64,000 bases of DNA from Flavobacterium haoranii (GTDB lineage Bacteria > Bacteroidota > Bacteroidia > Flavobacteriales > Flavobacteriaceae), in assembly GCA_003246205.1 (NCBI GenBank), contig QKBC01000019.1, positions 124,001-188,000 on the forward strand. Reading direction: 5' to 3'. This document shows, one piece after another, positions 7,546 to 15,907 of the stretch. The notes below the pieces were generated by a model that was not told the origin of the DNA, did no database searches, and saw only the letters and a program-made list of their open reading frames with translations. Numbering within the stretch: position 1 is the first letter of the stretch; each line of letters begins with the position of its first letter. The translations under genes and the position numbers were made by a program.

Positions 7546-8223
7546 TTATGAAAGTCTTTTTAATTTGACTTTATCCTTAATAGCAATTTTCTTTCCGATA
7601 AGTTCAATCCAGCCATTTTTATTAAATTCCGAAAGCAAACGGATACAGCTTTCTGTAGCAGTACCAATCATTCCTGCTAATTCTTCTCGCGACAACTGAA
7701 TTTTTAATGTTCTATCCGGATTATTTCCAAAAGTTTCTTCTAAATAGATCAAGGTTTGCGCTAATCGTTCTTTTACTGTTTTTTGAGCCATGCTAACCAT
7801 TGAATCATCAGCTTCACGCAAATCTCCGCAAATGGTTTTCATAACATTCATAGAAAAATCGTTATTAACGTTAAAAAAACCGATAACTTCTTTTCTGGGA
7901 ACAAAACAAACTTGCATATCTTCCAAAGCAACAGCGCTTAAATTAGCCGGTTCATCACTAATCATAGAACGTTGCCCTAATAATTCTCCGGGTTTAACTA
8001 ACTTAACGATTTGGTCCTTACCATTGGCACTTAGTTTGGTTAATTTACAAACACCGTCTTTGATACAAAAAATACCATTGATGTTTTCGCCTTCTTCAAA
8101 AATAGGTTCACCTTTCTTTATAGTGTAAGAAGTTTTACAGTTAGCCAGTTTTAATAACTCATCCTTGTTTAGTGCCTTTAAAGAACTAAACTCTCTAACA
8201 ATACATTGCTCGCATTTGCTCAT
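7546..8223 (-). CDS. Crp/Fnr-family regulator with FNR-like cysteines
   Basis: A 225-residue activator: cyclic-nucleotide-binding-like domain (residues ~20-130), long dimer helix, and HTH (residues ~170-205, ELAGMIGTATESCIRLL). Cys4 and Cys7 (CEQC) and Cys106 in MQVCFVP align with the FNR iron-sulfur ligands Cys20, Cys23 and Cys122. The residue matching the third ligand Cys29 is Ser13, although Cys29 of this protein is nearby. The recognition helix keeps the Glu and Arg that read the TGA core (ESCIR against FNR ETISR). It is divergent from ccoI; FNR-type boxes sit before ccoI and ccoS, so it probably controls the cbb3 oxidase in response to oxygen or redox. Confidence 0.85.
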   Translation of the reverse strand: MSKCEQCIVREFSSLKALNKDELLKLANCKTSYTIKKGEPIFEEGENINGIFCIKDGVCKLTKLSANGKDQIVKLVKPGELLGQRSMISDEPANLSAVALEDMQVCFVPRKEVIGFFNVNNDFSMNVMKTICGDLREADDSMVSMAQKTVKERLAQTLIYLEETFGNNPDRTLKIQLSREELAGMIGTATESCIRLLSEFNKNGWIELIGKKIAIKDKVKLKRLS

Positions 8224-8250
8224 AGTAAAACGGGTTTATTGAAAGTGTTA

Positions 8251-8258
8251 CAAAGCTA
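8251..8258 (-). promoter_or_regulatory. -10 box of the Crp/Fnr gene
   Basis: TAGCTTTG on the minus strand fits TAnnTTTG and lies 28 bp before the ATG at 8223. The FNR-like box at 8267-8280 falls just upstream, between the expected -33 and -10 elements, a position that would repress. Confidence 0.6.
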
Positions 8259-8266
8259 CAAAAAAG

Positions 8267-8280
8267 ATGATAAAAATCAT
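8267..8280. promoter_or_regulatory. FNR-like binding site upstream of ccoI
   Basis: ATGAT-AAAA-ATCAT differs from the FNR consensus TTGATnnnnATCAA only at the two outermost bases and is a symmetric dyad. Its centre (8273.5) is 33 bp from the centre of the ccoI -10 box (8306.5), about -41 relative to the predicted transcription start, the class II activator position. Confidence 0.75.
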
Positions 8281-8302
8281 ATTTTATTTACGTAAGTTTA
8301 TC

Positions 8303-8310
8303 GACCTTTG
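8303..8310 (+). promoter_or_regulatory. -10 box of ccoI
   Basis: GACCTTTG matches TAnnTTTG with one mismatch (G for T at position 1). No good upstream TTTG is seen at the usual distance, as expected of an activator-dependent promoter. The ccoI ATG follows 24 bp later. Confidence 0.6.
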
Positions 8311-8334
8311 TATAAGGTATAAAAGAGCAAATAT

Positions 8335-10710
8335 ATGGAATCAGATACTTGTTTCCATTGTGGTAATGAAATTAATAAAAAAGACGAAGTCATTTATGAT
8401 GGTAAAAGTTTTTGTTGCACCGGATGTAAAACGGTCTATGAAATTTTTAGTCAAAATGATTTAACGTGTTATTATGATTTTCAGCAAGCCCCTGGAGCAA
8501 CTCCTCAGGACATCAATGGGAAGTATGATTTTTTAGACAATGAAGCTATTGTTGAAAAATTATTAGAGTTCAATGAAAATACGACTTCTATCATATCATT
8601 GTATATTCCTCATATACATTGTAGTTCCTGTATATGGATATTAGAGAATTTGCAAAAACTTCAAAAAGGCGTTATTGCTTCTCAGGTTAACTTTCCGGAA
8701 AAAAAAGTTCGAGTTACATTTAACCCACAAGAGACTACTTTAAAGGATATTGTATATCTTCTGAGTTCTATTGGTTATGAACCTTATATCAGTTTAGAGA
8801 ACTATGAAACAGGAAAAAAAGAGGTTGACCGTAGCTTGATTTATAAAGTAGGTGTTGCTTTCTTTTGTTTTGGGAATATCATGCTATTGTCATTTCCGGA
8901 ATATTTTGAAGTACAGGAATTTTGGATTGATCAATACCGTCCGTTTTTCAGATGGCTGATTTTTGCACTATCACTTCCGGCTTTTTTATATTCTGCAGTT
9001 GATTATTACAAATCGGCTTATAAAAGTATCCGTTCAGGTATTTTGAATATTGACATTCCTATTGCTTTAGGAATTGTAGTCATGTTTGTGCGAAGTACGA
9101 TTGATATCATTATGGGATACGGACAAGGTTTTTTTGATAGCTTAACCGGATTGATCTTTTTTATGCTGTTAGGAAAGTTATTTCAGCAAAAAACCTATAG
9201 TTTTTTATCATTTGAGCGTGATTATAAATCGTATTTCCCAATTGCTGTTACCAGAGTTACAGCAAATGGGACAGAACAGGCCGTTCAGGTGTATGATATT
9301 GAAAAAGGAGATCGTTTATTAATCAGAAATCAGGAATTGATTCCGGTAGACGGGATTTTAATTTCGGAAAAAGCTTCTATAGATTATAGCTTTGTTACGG
9401 GAGAAGAAATTCCGATTGATAAAAAATCAGGAGATAAGCTTTTTGCCGGCGGAAAACAATTGGGAAAAAGTATTGAAATGGAAGTGTTGTTTTCAGTTTC
9501 TCAAAGCTACCTGACACAATTGTGGAGTAATGACATTTTTCAGAAAAAATTTGAACAAAAACATAAAACCATTACAGACAAAGTCAGTCGTTATTTCACG
9601 CCGATATTATTGTTGGTTGCTTTAGCCTCATTGTTGGTTTGGTTATTTATTGATACTTATCAGGCATTTAATGTCTTTACAGCTGTTTTAATTGTAGCTT
9701 GTCCTTGTGCTTTGGCACTTACAGCTCCTTTTGCTCTAGGAAATGTACTTCGTATTATGGGAAAACAAAAGATGTACTTAAAGAATGCTACCGTTATTGA
9801 GCAAATGGCAAAAGTAGATACGATTGTTTTTGATAAAACCGGAACCATTACTACAAATAAAAAAACAGCAATTAAGTTTGTAGGTGAAGCGTTGTCAGAA
9901 CAGGAAATAAAATTATTGAAAAATGCTTTGCGTGGCTCTAATCATCCTTTAAGCAGAAGATTATACGAGTATTTACCTGATGCTGTCAAAATTATACCAA
10001 CTTCTTATGAAGAAATAACAGGGAAAGGAGTTTTGGCCGTATTTGACAGTGAAACAGTACAATTTGGATCTGCAGCTTTTTTAAATGTAGAAGAGAATTC
10101 AGATTATCAAAAAACAAAAGTTAACATAAAAATTAATGGAATTTATAAAGGATTTTATATATTTAACAATCAATATCGCGAAGGTTTAGCAGATTTGTTT
10201 AAAAAATTAGCTAAAAATTACGAATTAAAAGTTCTTTCCGGTGATAATGATGGCGAAAGAGAAACGCTATTGACCTTACTCCCCAATGATACTGAATTGA
10301 TTTTTAATCAAAAGCCGGAAGAAAAATTAAAGTTCATAGAAAATTTACAACAGCAAGGAAAAAATGTAATGATGATAGGCGACGGTTTAAACGATGCCGG
10401 AGCTTTAGCGCAAAGTAATGTGGGTATTGCCATATCGGAAAACGTAAATGTTTTTTCACCGGCTTGTGACGGAATTATGGATGCCGGTCAGTTTTCACGG
10501 TTAGATTATTACCTTCATTATGCTAAAAATGGTGTAAAGACAATTTATATTAGTTTCGGATTATCACTTTTGTATAATATAGTGGGACTTAGTTTTGCTA
10601 TAAGCGGGCATTTATCGCCTTTAGTAGCAGCGGTGATTATGCCTCTTAGTTCTATAACGGTTGTGAGCTTTGTAACAATTATGACAAATCTTTTTGCAAG
10701 AAGGAGATAA
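8335..10710 (+). CDS. ccoI: cbb3 oxidase assembly copper P1B-type ATPase
   Basis: A 791-residue heavy-metal P-type ATPase of the FixI/CcoI type, thought to export copper for insertion into the CuB site of cbb3 oxidase. An N-terminal cysteine-rich domain (CFHCGNEI, CCTGCKTVYEIF) precedes a heavy-metal-associated domain with HCSSC (Cys96, Cys99). The transmembrane metal motif is Cys456-Pro-Cys458, the phosphorylated aspartate is Asp500 in DKTGT, and GDGLNDAGAL near residue 682 is the hinge motif. Eight membrane helices fit the sequence. It is divergent from the Crp/Fnr gene and preceded by an FNR-like box; ccoS follows after 86 bp with its own box. Confidence 0.95.
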   Translation: MESDTCFHCGNEINKKDEVIYDGKSFCCTGCKTVYEIFSQNDLTCYYDFQQAPGATPQDINGKYDFLDNEAIVEKLLEFNENTTSIISLYIPHIHCSSCIWILENLQKLQKGVIASQVNFPEKKVRVTFNPQETTLKDIVYLLSSIGYEPYISLENYETGKKEVDRSLIYKVGVAFFCFGNIMLLSFPEYFEVQEFWIDQYRPFFRWLIFALSLPAFLYSAVDYYKSAYKSIRSGILNIDIPIALGIVVMFVRSTIDIIMGYGQGFFDSLTGLIFFMLLGKLFQQKTYSFLSFERDYKSYFPIAVTRVTANGTEQAVQVYDIEKGDRLLIRNQELIPVDGILISEKASIDYSFVTGEEIPIDKKSGDKLFAGGKQLGKSIEMEVLFSVSQSYLTQLWSNDIFQKKFEQKHKTITDKVSRYFTPILLLVALASLLVWLFIDTYQAFNVFTAVLIVACPCALALTAPFALGNVLRIMGKQKMYLKNATVIEQMAKVDTIVFDKTGTITTNKKTAIKFVGEALSEQEIKLLKNALRGSNHPLSRRLYEYLPDAVKIIPTSYEEITGKGVLAVFDSETVQFGSAAFLNVEENSDYQKTKVNIKINGIYKGFYIFNNQYREGLADLFKKLAKNYELKVLSGDNDGERETLLTLLPNDTELIFNQKPEEKLKFIENLQQQGKNVMMIGDGLNDAGALAQSNVGIAISENVNVFSPACDGIMDAGQFSRLDYYLHYAKNGVKTIYISFGLSLLYNIVGLSFAISGHLSPLVAAVIMPLSSITVVSFVTIMTNLFARRR

Positions 10711-10730
10711 TTTTAACAAAAATTTCAGAT

Positions 10731-10744
10731 ATGACAAAAATCAT
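10731..10744. promoter_or_regulatory. FNR-like binding site upstream of ccoS-ccoNO
   Basis: ATGAC-AAAA-ATCAT has the same spacer and right half as the ccoI site. Its centre (10737.5) is again exactly 33 bp from the centre of the following -10 box (10770.5), so both promoters share one activator geometry. Confidence 0.75.
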
Positions 10745-10766
10745 ATTTTAGTTATACAACCCAGAC

Positions 10767-10774
10767 TAAATTTG
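10767..10774 (+). promoter_or_regulatory. -10 box of the ccoS-ccoNOQP operon
   Basis: TAAATTTG is a full match to TAnnTTTG and lies 22 bp before the ccoS ATG. It implies that the oxidase structural genes have a promoter separate from ccoI. Confidence 0.65.
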
Positions 10775-10796
10775 TTAATGTAAAATAGTAATAGGT

Positions 10797-10994
10797 ATGA
10801 GTGTTATTTATTTATTAATCACAGTAAGTATTGTCGTGGCCGTCATTTTCTTACTCGCTTTTATAAAAGCAGTTAGAAGTGGTCAATATGACGACGACTA
10901 TACTCCTTCCGTCAGAATGCTTTTTGACGACGAGATCAAGAAAAACCCTAACAAATTAATTCAATCACAAAAAGAGAAACAAAAATCAATCTAA
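10797..10994 (+). CDS. ccoS: cbb3-type oxidase assembly protein CcoS
   Basis: A 65-residue single-helix membrane protein: hydrophobic residues 3-25, then FIKAVRSGQYDDDYTPSVRMLFDDE, the conserved CcoS tail. CcoS is needed for cofactor insertion into cbb3 oxidase in other bacteria. It ends 3 bp before ccoNO and is the first gene of the structural operon. Confidence 0.93.
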   Translation: MSVIYLLITVSIVVAVIFLLAFIKAVRSGQYDDDYTPSVRMLFDDEIKKNPNKLIQSQKEKQKSI

Positions 10995-10997
10995 ATT

Positions 10998-13190
10998 ATG
11001 GAAATGCAACAATTTTATTACGACAACAAAATTGTAAGAAACTTCCTTTATGCTACAATTACTTTTGGTGTAATAGGAATGCTTGTCGGGCTTATAGTAG
11101 CTTTCTTTTATTTGTTTCCTAACATGACTGATGGTATTCCATGGTTAAGTTACGGAAGATTAAGACCATTGCATACAAATGCAGTAATTTTTGCCTTTGT
11201 AGGTAATGGTGTATTTGCAGGAGCTTATTACTCATTGCAACGTTTATTAAAGACCAGAATGTATAGCGACTTTTTAAGTAAGTTAAATTTCTGGGGATGG
11301 CAGTTAATCATTTTAGGAGCTGCTATTACATTACCTTTAGGTTATAATTCATCAAAAGAATATGCAGAATTAGAGTGGCCTTTTGATATTGCAATTGCTA
11401 TAGTATGGGTAGCTTTTGGTATCAATATGATAGGAACTATTATTAAGAGACGAGAGCGCCATATTTATGTAGCCATTTGGTTCTATATTGCAACTTTTGT
11501 AGCTGTAGCATTACTGCATATATTCAATAATTTAGAGATTCCGGTTTCATGGACAGCAATGAAAAGTTATTCTGTTTATGCCGGTGTTCAAGATGCTTTA
11601 GTACAATGGTGGTATGGTCACAATGCCGTAGCATTCTTTTTAACAACACCTATTTTGGGGTTAATGTACTATTACGTGCCTAAGGCGGCTAACCGTCCGG
11701 TATATTCTTATCGTTTATCAATCATCCACTTTTGGTCTTTGATCTTCATCTATATTTGGGCAGGTCCTCACCACTTATTGTATTCAGCTTTACCGGATTG
11801 GGCACAAAATTTAGGTGTAGTTTTCTCAGTAATGTTGATCGCACCGTCTTGGGGTGGTATGATTAATGGTCTATTAACATTGAGAGGTGTTTGGGACAAA
11901 GTAAGAGTTGATCCTGTACTTAAGTTCATGGTTGTAGCTATTACCGGTTATGGTATGTCAACTTTTGAAGGTCCGATGCTTTCTTTGAAAAATGTAAATG
12001 CAATTGCGCACTTTACAGATTGGATCGTAGCGCACGTTCACGTTGGAACTTTAGCATGGAATGGTTTTATGTTATTCGGTATGACTTACTGGATGTTACC
12101 AAGAATGGCTAAAACTACTTTATATTCTAAAAAATTAGCTAATTTCCACTTCTGGATAGGTACTTTAGGTATTATCTTATATGTATTACCAATGTATGTT
12201 GCCGGATTTACACAAGCTTCAATGTGGAAACAATTTAATCCGGATGGTTCTTTAGTTTACGGTAACTTTTTGGAAACTGTAACACAAATTATTCCGATGC
12301 ATGCCATGAGAGCTATTGGAGGAACATTATATTTCATTGGTATCTTAACATTAGTTTATAACGTAATTCAAACAGTACGTCAAGGATCTCCTATTGAAGA
12401 TGAATTAGCTGAAGCTCCTGCTTTAGCCAGAATTTCTCCTTACCAATTAAAAGGTGAAAGCTGGCACTCATGGTTGGAAAGAAAACCAGTTCAATTCACT
12501 ATTTATACAACTATTGCAGTAGCAATTGGAGGTATGGTTCAAATTGTACCAATGCTGGTAGTAAAATCTAATATTCCAACTATTGCAAGTGTTAAACCTT
12601 ATACTCCGTTAGAATTAGAAGGTAGAGATCTATATATCCGTGAGGGATGTAACAACTGTCACTCACAATTGGTTCGTCCGTTCCGTTCAGAAGTAAAACG
12701 TTATGGAGATTATTCAAAATCAGGTGAATATGTATACGATCATCCATTCTTATGGGGTTCTAAACGTACCGGACCGGATTTACATAGAGTAGGTGGTAAG
12801 TATAATGATAACTGGCATTTCAATCACATGTATGATCCACAAAGTACATCGCCTAATTCTATTATGCCTGCTTATAAATGGATGTTTGCTAATAAAGCAA
12901 TGGATCACTCTTTAATAGAGAAAAAAATGGAAGTGATGCAAACTTTAGGAGTACCATATACTGTTGAAGAAGTAGCAAATGCCAGAAAAAGTATGGAAGA
13001 ACAATCAGCAAAAATAGAACAAAGTTTACATGCTGATCCGGATTTCGTTAAAGCGTATGACGAAAGTAAGAAAAATGCAATAGCACGAGGAGAAGAGTTT
13101 GTTCCTATGAAAGACAGAGAGATTGTAGCCTTAATTGCTTATTTACAACGCTTGGGAACTGATATTAAAGTGAAAAATCCAACAGAATAA
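10998..13190 (+). CDS. ccoNO: Fused cbb3 cytochrome c oxidase subunits I and II
   Basis: The catalytic core of the high-affinity terminal oxidase, in one 730-residue chain. Residues ~1-510 are CcoN, a haem-copper oxidase subunit I with about 12-14 membrane helices and the haem and CuB histidines (for example HTNAVIFAF, GHNAVAFF, AGPHHLLY, AHVHVGTLAW). Residues ~520-730 are CcoO, a membrane-anchored cytochrome c with the haem motif Cys551-x2-Cys554-His555 (CNNCHSQL). The fusion is usual in Bacteroidota, while Proteobacteria have two genes. It follows ccoS by 3 bp and is followed by ccoQ and ccoP. Confidence 0.96.
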   Translation: MEMQQFYYDNKIVRNFLYATITFGVIGMLVGLIVAFFYLFPNMTDGIPWLSYGRLRPLHTNAVIFAFVGNGVFAGAYYSLQRLLKTRMYSDFLSKLNFWGWQLIILGAAITLPLGYNSSKEYAELEWPFDIAIAIVWVAFGINMIGTIIKRRERHIYVAIWFYIATFVAVALLHIFNNLEIPVSWTAMKSYSVYAGVQDALVQWWYGHNAVAFFLTTPILGLMYYYVPKAANRPVYSYRLSIIHFWSLIFIYIWAGPHHLLYSALPDWAQNLGVVFSVMLIAPSWGGMINGLLTLRGVWDKVRVDPVLKFMVVAITGYGMSTFEGPMLSLKNVNAIAHFTDWIVAHVHVGTLAWNGFMLFGMTYWMLPRMAKTTLYSKKLANFHFWIGTLGIILYVLPMYVAGFTQASMWKQFNPDGSLVYGNFLETVTQIIPMHAMRAIGGTLYFIGILTLVYNVIQTVRQGSPIEDELAEAPALARISPYQLKGESWHSWLERKPVQFTIYTTIAVAIGGMVQIVPMLVVKSNIPTIASVKPYTPLELEGRDLYIREGCNNCHSQLVRPFRSEVKRYGDYSKSGEYVYDHPFLWGSKRTGPDLHRVGGKYNDNWHFNHMYDPQSTSPNSIMPAYKWMFANKAMDHSLIEKKMEVMQTLGVPYTVEEVANARKSMEEQSAKIEQSLHADPDFVKAYDESKKNAIARGEEFVPMKDREIVALIAYLQRLGTDIKVKNPTE

Positions 13191-13200
13191 ATTTTAGATC

Positions 13201-13377
13201 ATGTTAAAATTTGTCAAACACAATTTGGAAACTATCGCTGGAGTAGAGATATATCCTATTATATCATTGACTATTTTCTTTATCGTTTTTGTAGCTTTTA
13301 TTGTTTGGGCAATGACCTATAGTAAAGAAAAAATTAATGAGTTGAGCGAATTACCACTTAAAGAAGATAATAATTAA
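13201..13377 (+). CDS. ccoQ: CcoQ-like small subunit of cbb3 oxidase
   Basis: A 58-residue frame starting MLKFVKHNLETIAGVE, with one membrane helix (residues ~20-40, IISLTIFFIVFVAFIVWAM) and a charged tail ELSELPLKEDNN. It fills the space between ccoNO (10 bp after its stop) and ccoP (11 bp before its start), the usual place for ccoQ. CcoQ/FixQ proteins stabilise the oxidase complex. Sequence similarity in this family is weak, so the name rests on size, topology and position. Confidence 0.88.
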   Translation: MLKFVKHNLETIAGVEIYPIISLTIFFIVFVAFIVWAMTYSKEKINELSELPLKEDNN

Positions 13378-13388
13378 AAACATTCAGT

Positions 13389-14336
13389 ATGAAAAAAATA
13401 ATTCCGGCATATGTAAGAGTTCCATTGATTTTTGCCATTGTAATGGGCGCTTTGGAATATTTTATAGATTCAGGAGATAAGCCTGCATTTATCAAGTATC
13501 CGATGGTAGCATTATTTTTAGGAGTATTTTTATTCTTATTAATAGCAATTGAAATTGTTGTAGATGCTGTAGATAAAGTTACCTATAGCTTATTGTCAGA
13601 AGAACAGAAAAAACAATTGGCAGAAGCACAATCCGTTTCGTTTGCAGATAGTAAACTAATGAAATTGCTAACACGTTCAAAAGATATTGAACATGAAGCA
13701 GACGTAATGTTAGACCATGATTACGATGGTATTAAAGAACTTGACAACGTATTACCTCCGTGGTGGGTAGGATTGTTCTATGCTTGTATCGTTTTTGCAG
13801 TAGTATATTTGGTTCGTTTCCATGTTATTGGTGATTATAATCAAGAAGAAGAGTTCATTGCAGAAATGGAACAAAAAGATAAAGAAGTTCAGGAATATTT
13901 AAAAACAGCTCCGGATTTAATGACTAAAGACAAAGTAACATTATTAACTGATGCGGCATCTTTAGCAGAAGGAGCAAATATATTCAAAACTAACTGTGTA
14001 GCGTGTCACCGTCCGGATGCAGGAGGTGCTATCGGACCTAACTTAACAGATAAATATTGGATTTTAGGAGGAGGTATTAAAAATGTTTTCAATACCATCA
14101 CAGAAGGAGGACGTTCAGGAAAAGGAATGGTAGCATGGAAAGAAACCTTAAAACCAACTGAAATTCAAAAAGTAGCCAGTTATGTGCTTTCTTTACAAGG
14201 TTCAAATCCTAAAGATCCGAAACCGTCAGAAGGAGAAGAATGGGTAGAAGAAGGAGCGGCTCCGGCTGTATCAGCTGCACCTGTAGATTCTACAGCTACT
14301 GCAACAGTAGTAGTAGATTCTCTAAAAACAGAATAA
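13389..14336 (+). CDS. ccoP: cbb3 oxidase cytochrome c subunit III, single-haem form
   Basis: The membrane cytochrome c that feeds electrons to CcoO-CcoN; 315 residues. Two N-terminal helices (~8-25 and 38-57) are followed by a third at ~120-140 (PPWWVGLFYACIVFAVVYL), the FixP_N signature. Only one haem-binding motif is present, Cys203-x2-Cys206-His207 (CVACH), with GPNLTDKYW and GMVAWKETL after it as the axial Met region. Proteobacterial CcoP has two haem motifs. The C-terminal ~40 residues are a Ser/Ala/Thr/Val-rich tail. It is the last structural gene before a hairpin at 14347. Confidence 0.93.
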   Translation: MKKIIPAYVRVPLIFAIVMGALEYFIDSGDKPAFIKYPMVALFLGVFLFLLIAIEIVVDAVDKVTYSLLSEEQKKQLAEAQSVSFADSKLMKLLTRSKDIEHEADVMLDHDYDGIKELDNVLPPWWVGLFYACIVFAVVYLVRFHVIGDYNQEEEFIAEMEQKDKEVQEYLKTAPDLMTKDKVTLLTDAASLAEGANIFKTNCVACHRPDAGGAIGPNLTDKYWILGGGIKNVFNTITEGGRSGKGMVAWKETLKPTEIQKVASYVLSLQGSNPKDPKPSEGEEWVEEGAAPAVSAAPVDSTATATVVVDSLKTE

Positions 14337-14346
14337 AAATGATAAA

Positions 14347-14379
14347 AAGGATTTGGGCAAACTGCCCGAATCCTTCTTT
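14347..14379 (+). terminator. Intra-operon hairpin between ccoP and ccoG
   Basis: A 12-bp stem AAGGATTTGGGC / GCCCGAATCCTT (one G-T pair, loop AAACT) lies 10 bp after the ccoP stop and is followed by only a short T run (CTTT). It may be a partial terminator or an mRNA-stabilising 3' end that sets oxidase subunits above the downstream assembly genes. Confidence 0.55.
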
Positions 14380-14400
14380 AAAAAAAACCAAATTTATATC

Positions 14401-15822
14401 ATGTCTAACACTAATTTGCCAGACGAAAGTTTTAGAGATAGTATAAGTACTATCACTGAAGAAGGTAAAAGAAACTTCATTTATCCTAAAAAACCATCAG
14501 GTAAATTTTATGATAAGAGAAAATTATTAAGTTATGTGCTATTAGCTTTTTTGTTTGCAGCTCCTTTTATCAAAATTAATGGAAATCAATTTTTGATGTT
14601 CAATGTATTGGAACGAAGATTCAATATTTTCAGTTTCCCGTTTTGGCCGCAAGATTTCCATCTATTTGTAATCTCAATGATTATTGGAGTAGTAGGATTA
14701 ACGCTTTTTACAGTAGCTTTTGGTAGAATTTTTTGCGGATGGTTTTGTCCACAAACCATTTTTCTTGAAATGGTTTTCAGAAGAATCGAATTTTGGATTG
14801 ATGGTGACAGAGGAGCCCAAATGCGCTTAGCAAAACAAGAATGGAATGCAGAAAAAATAAGAAAGAGAGTAAGTAAATGGTTTATTTTCTTTGTTATTTC
14901 TTTTATGATTGCCAATGTTTTTCTGGCCTATTTGGTAGGAAGTGACGAGCTTTTGAAAATGGTTACAGAAGGACCGGTAAAAAATCTAAGTACATTAGTC
15001 GCATTATTGATATTTACCGGAGTTTTCTATTTCGTATTTGCATGGTTTCGCGAGCAAGTATGTATTATTGCGTGTCCTTATGGAAGATTACAAGGTGTGT
15101 TACTGGATGACAAATCAATAATTGTAGCTTATGACCATGTAAGAGGAGAAGGCGAGAACGGTAGAAAAAAATGGCGTAATGGAGAAGATAGAAAAGAACT
15201 GGGATATGGAGATTGTATTGATTGTAAACAATGCGTAGTAGTTTGTCCTACAGGTATTGATATCCGTAACGGAACTCAGCTAGAATGTGTTAACTGTACA
15301 GCCTGTATCGATGAATGCGATACGATTATGGAAAAAGTCGGATTGCCAAAAGGATTAATACGTTATGCTAGTGAAGCAGAGATCGTAAATAAGGAAAAAT
15401 TTACGTTAACTGCAAGAATGAAAGGTTATGTAGCGGTATTGGTTATCTTAATAGGGTTGCTAATAGGATTGTTGTTCTTACGTGGGGAAGTGGAAGCTAC
15501 TGTTCTACGTTTACCAGGCCAACTATATGAGCATAAAGGAGATAAAATCAGTAACGTATTTACTTATAAGATTGTTAATAAAACGGTTCAAGAGTTAGAT
15601 AGTGTTCATTTTAAATTAGTTAATCCTAAAGGAGAAATAAAAATGGTTGGACACGAATATTTTAAAGTGCCAAAAGAAGGATTAGCACAAGGAACACTAT
15701 TTATTGAAATAGATCCGGCCTTTTTAACAGGAGATAAAACTAAAATTAAAATAGAAGTTTATAGTGGTAAAGAACGAATTGAAAAAACCACTTCAAATTT
15801 CCTTGGACCAAGAAGTTTTTAA
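14401..15822 (+). CDS. ccoG: cbb3 oxidase accessory iron-sulfur protein CcoG
   Basis: A 473-residue polyferredoxin-like membrane protein. ATG at 14401 (MSNTNLPDESFRD) was chosen over an in-frame ATG 48 bp upstream, which would begin inside the hairpin. Membrane helices near residues 35-55, 85-110, 160-180, 195-215 and 345-365 enclose CGWFCPQ, and the cytosolic part carries two 4Fe-4S motifs, CIDCKQCVVVCP and CVNCTACIDECD. An Ig-like C-terminal domain follows. CcoG reduces copper for CuB assembly in studied species. Confidence 0.94.
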   Translation: MSNTNLPDESFRDSISTITEEGKRNFIYPKKPSGKFYDKRKLLSYVLLAFLFAAPFIKINGNQFLMFNVLERRFNIFSFPFWPQDFHLFVISMIIGVVGLTLFTVAFGRIFCGWFCPQTIFLEMVFRRIEFWIDGDRGAQMRLAKQEWNAEKIRKRVSKWFIFFVISFMIANVFLAYLVGSDELLKMVTEGPVKNLSTLVALLIFTGVFYFVFAWFREQVCIIACPYGRLQGVLLDDKSIIVAYDHVRGEGENGRKKWRNGEDRKELGYGDCIDCKQCVVVCPTGIDIRNGTQLECVNCTACIDECDTIMEKVGLPKGLIRYASEAEIVNKEKFTLTARMKGYVAVLVILIGLLIGLLFLRGEVEATVLRLPGQLYEHKGDKISNVFTYKIVNKTVQELDSVHFKLVNPKGEIKMVGHEYFKVPKEGLAQGTLFIEIDPAFLTGDKTKIKIEVYSGKERIEKTTSNFLGPRSF

Positions 15823-15907
15823 TAATGAGAAAATTTATTAGCCGGATTTAACAATTCAAATTAGACTCGGCTGATAATCCTCTCAAATAATTATAAAAAG
15901 AAAACAG

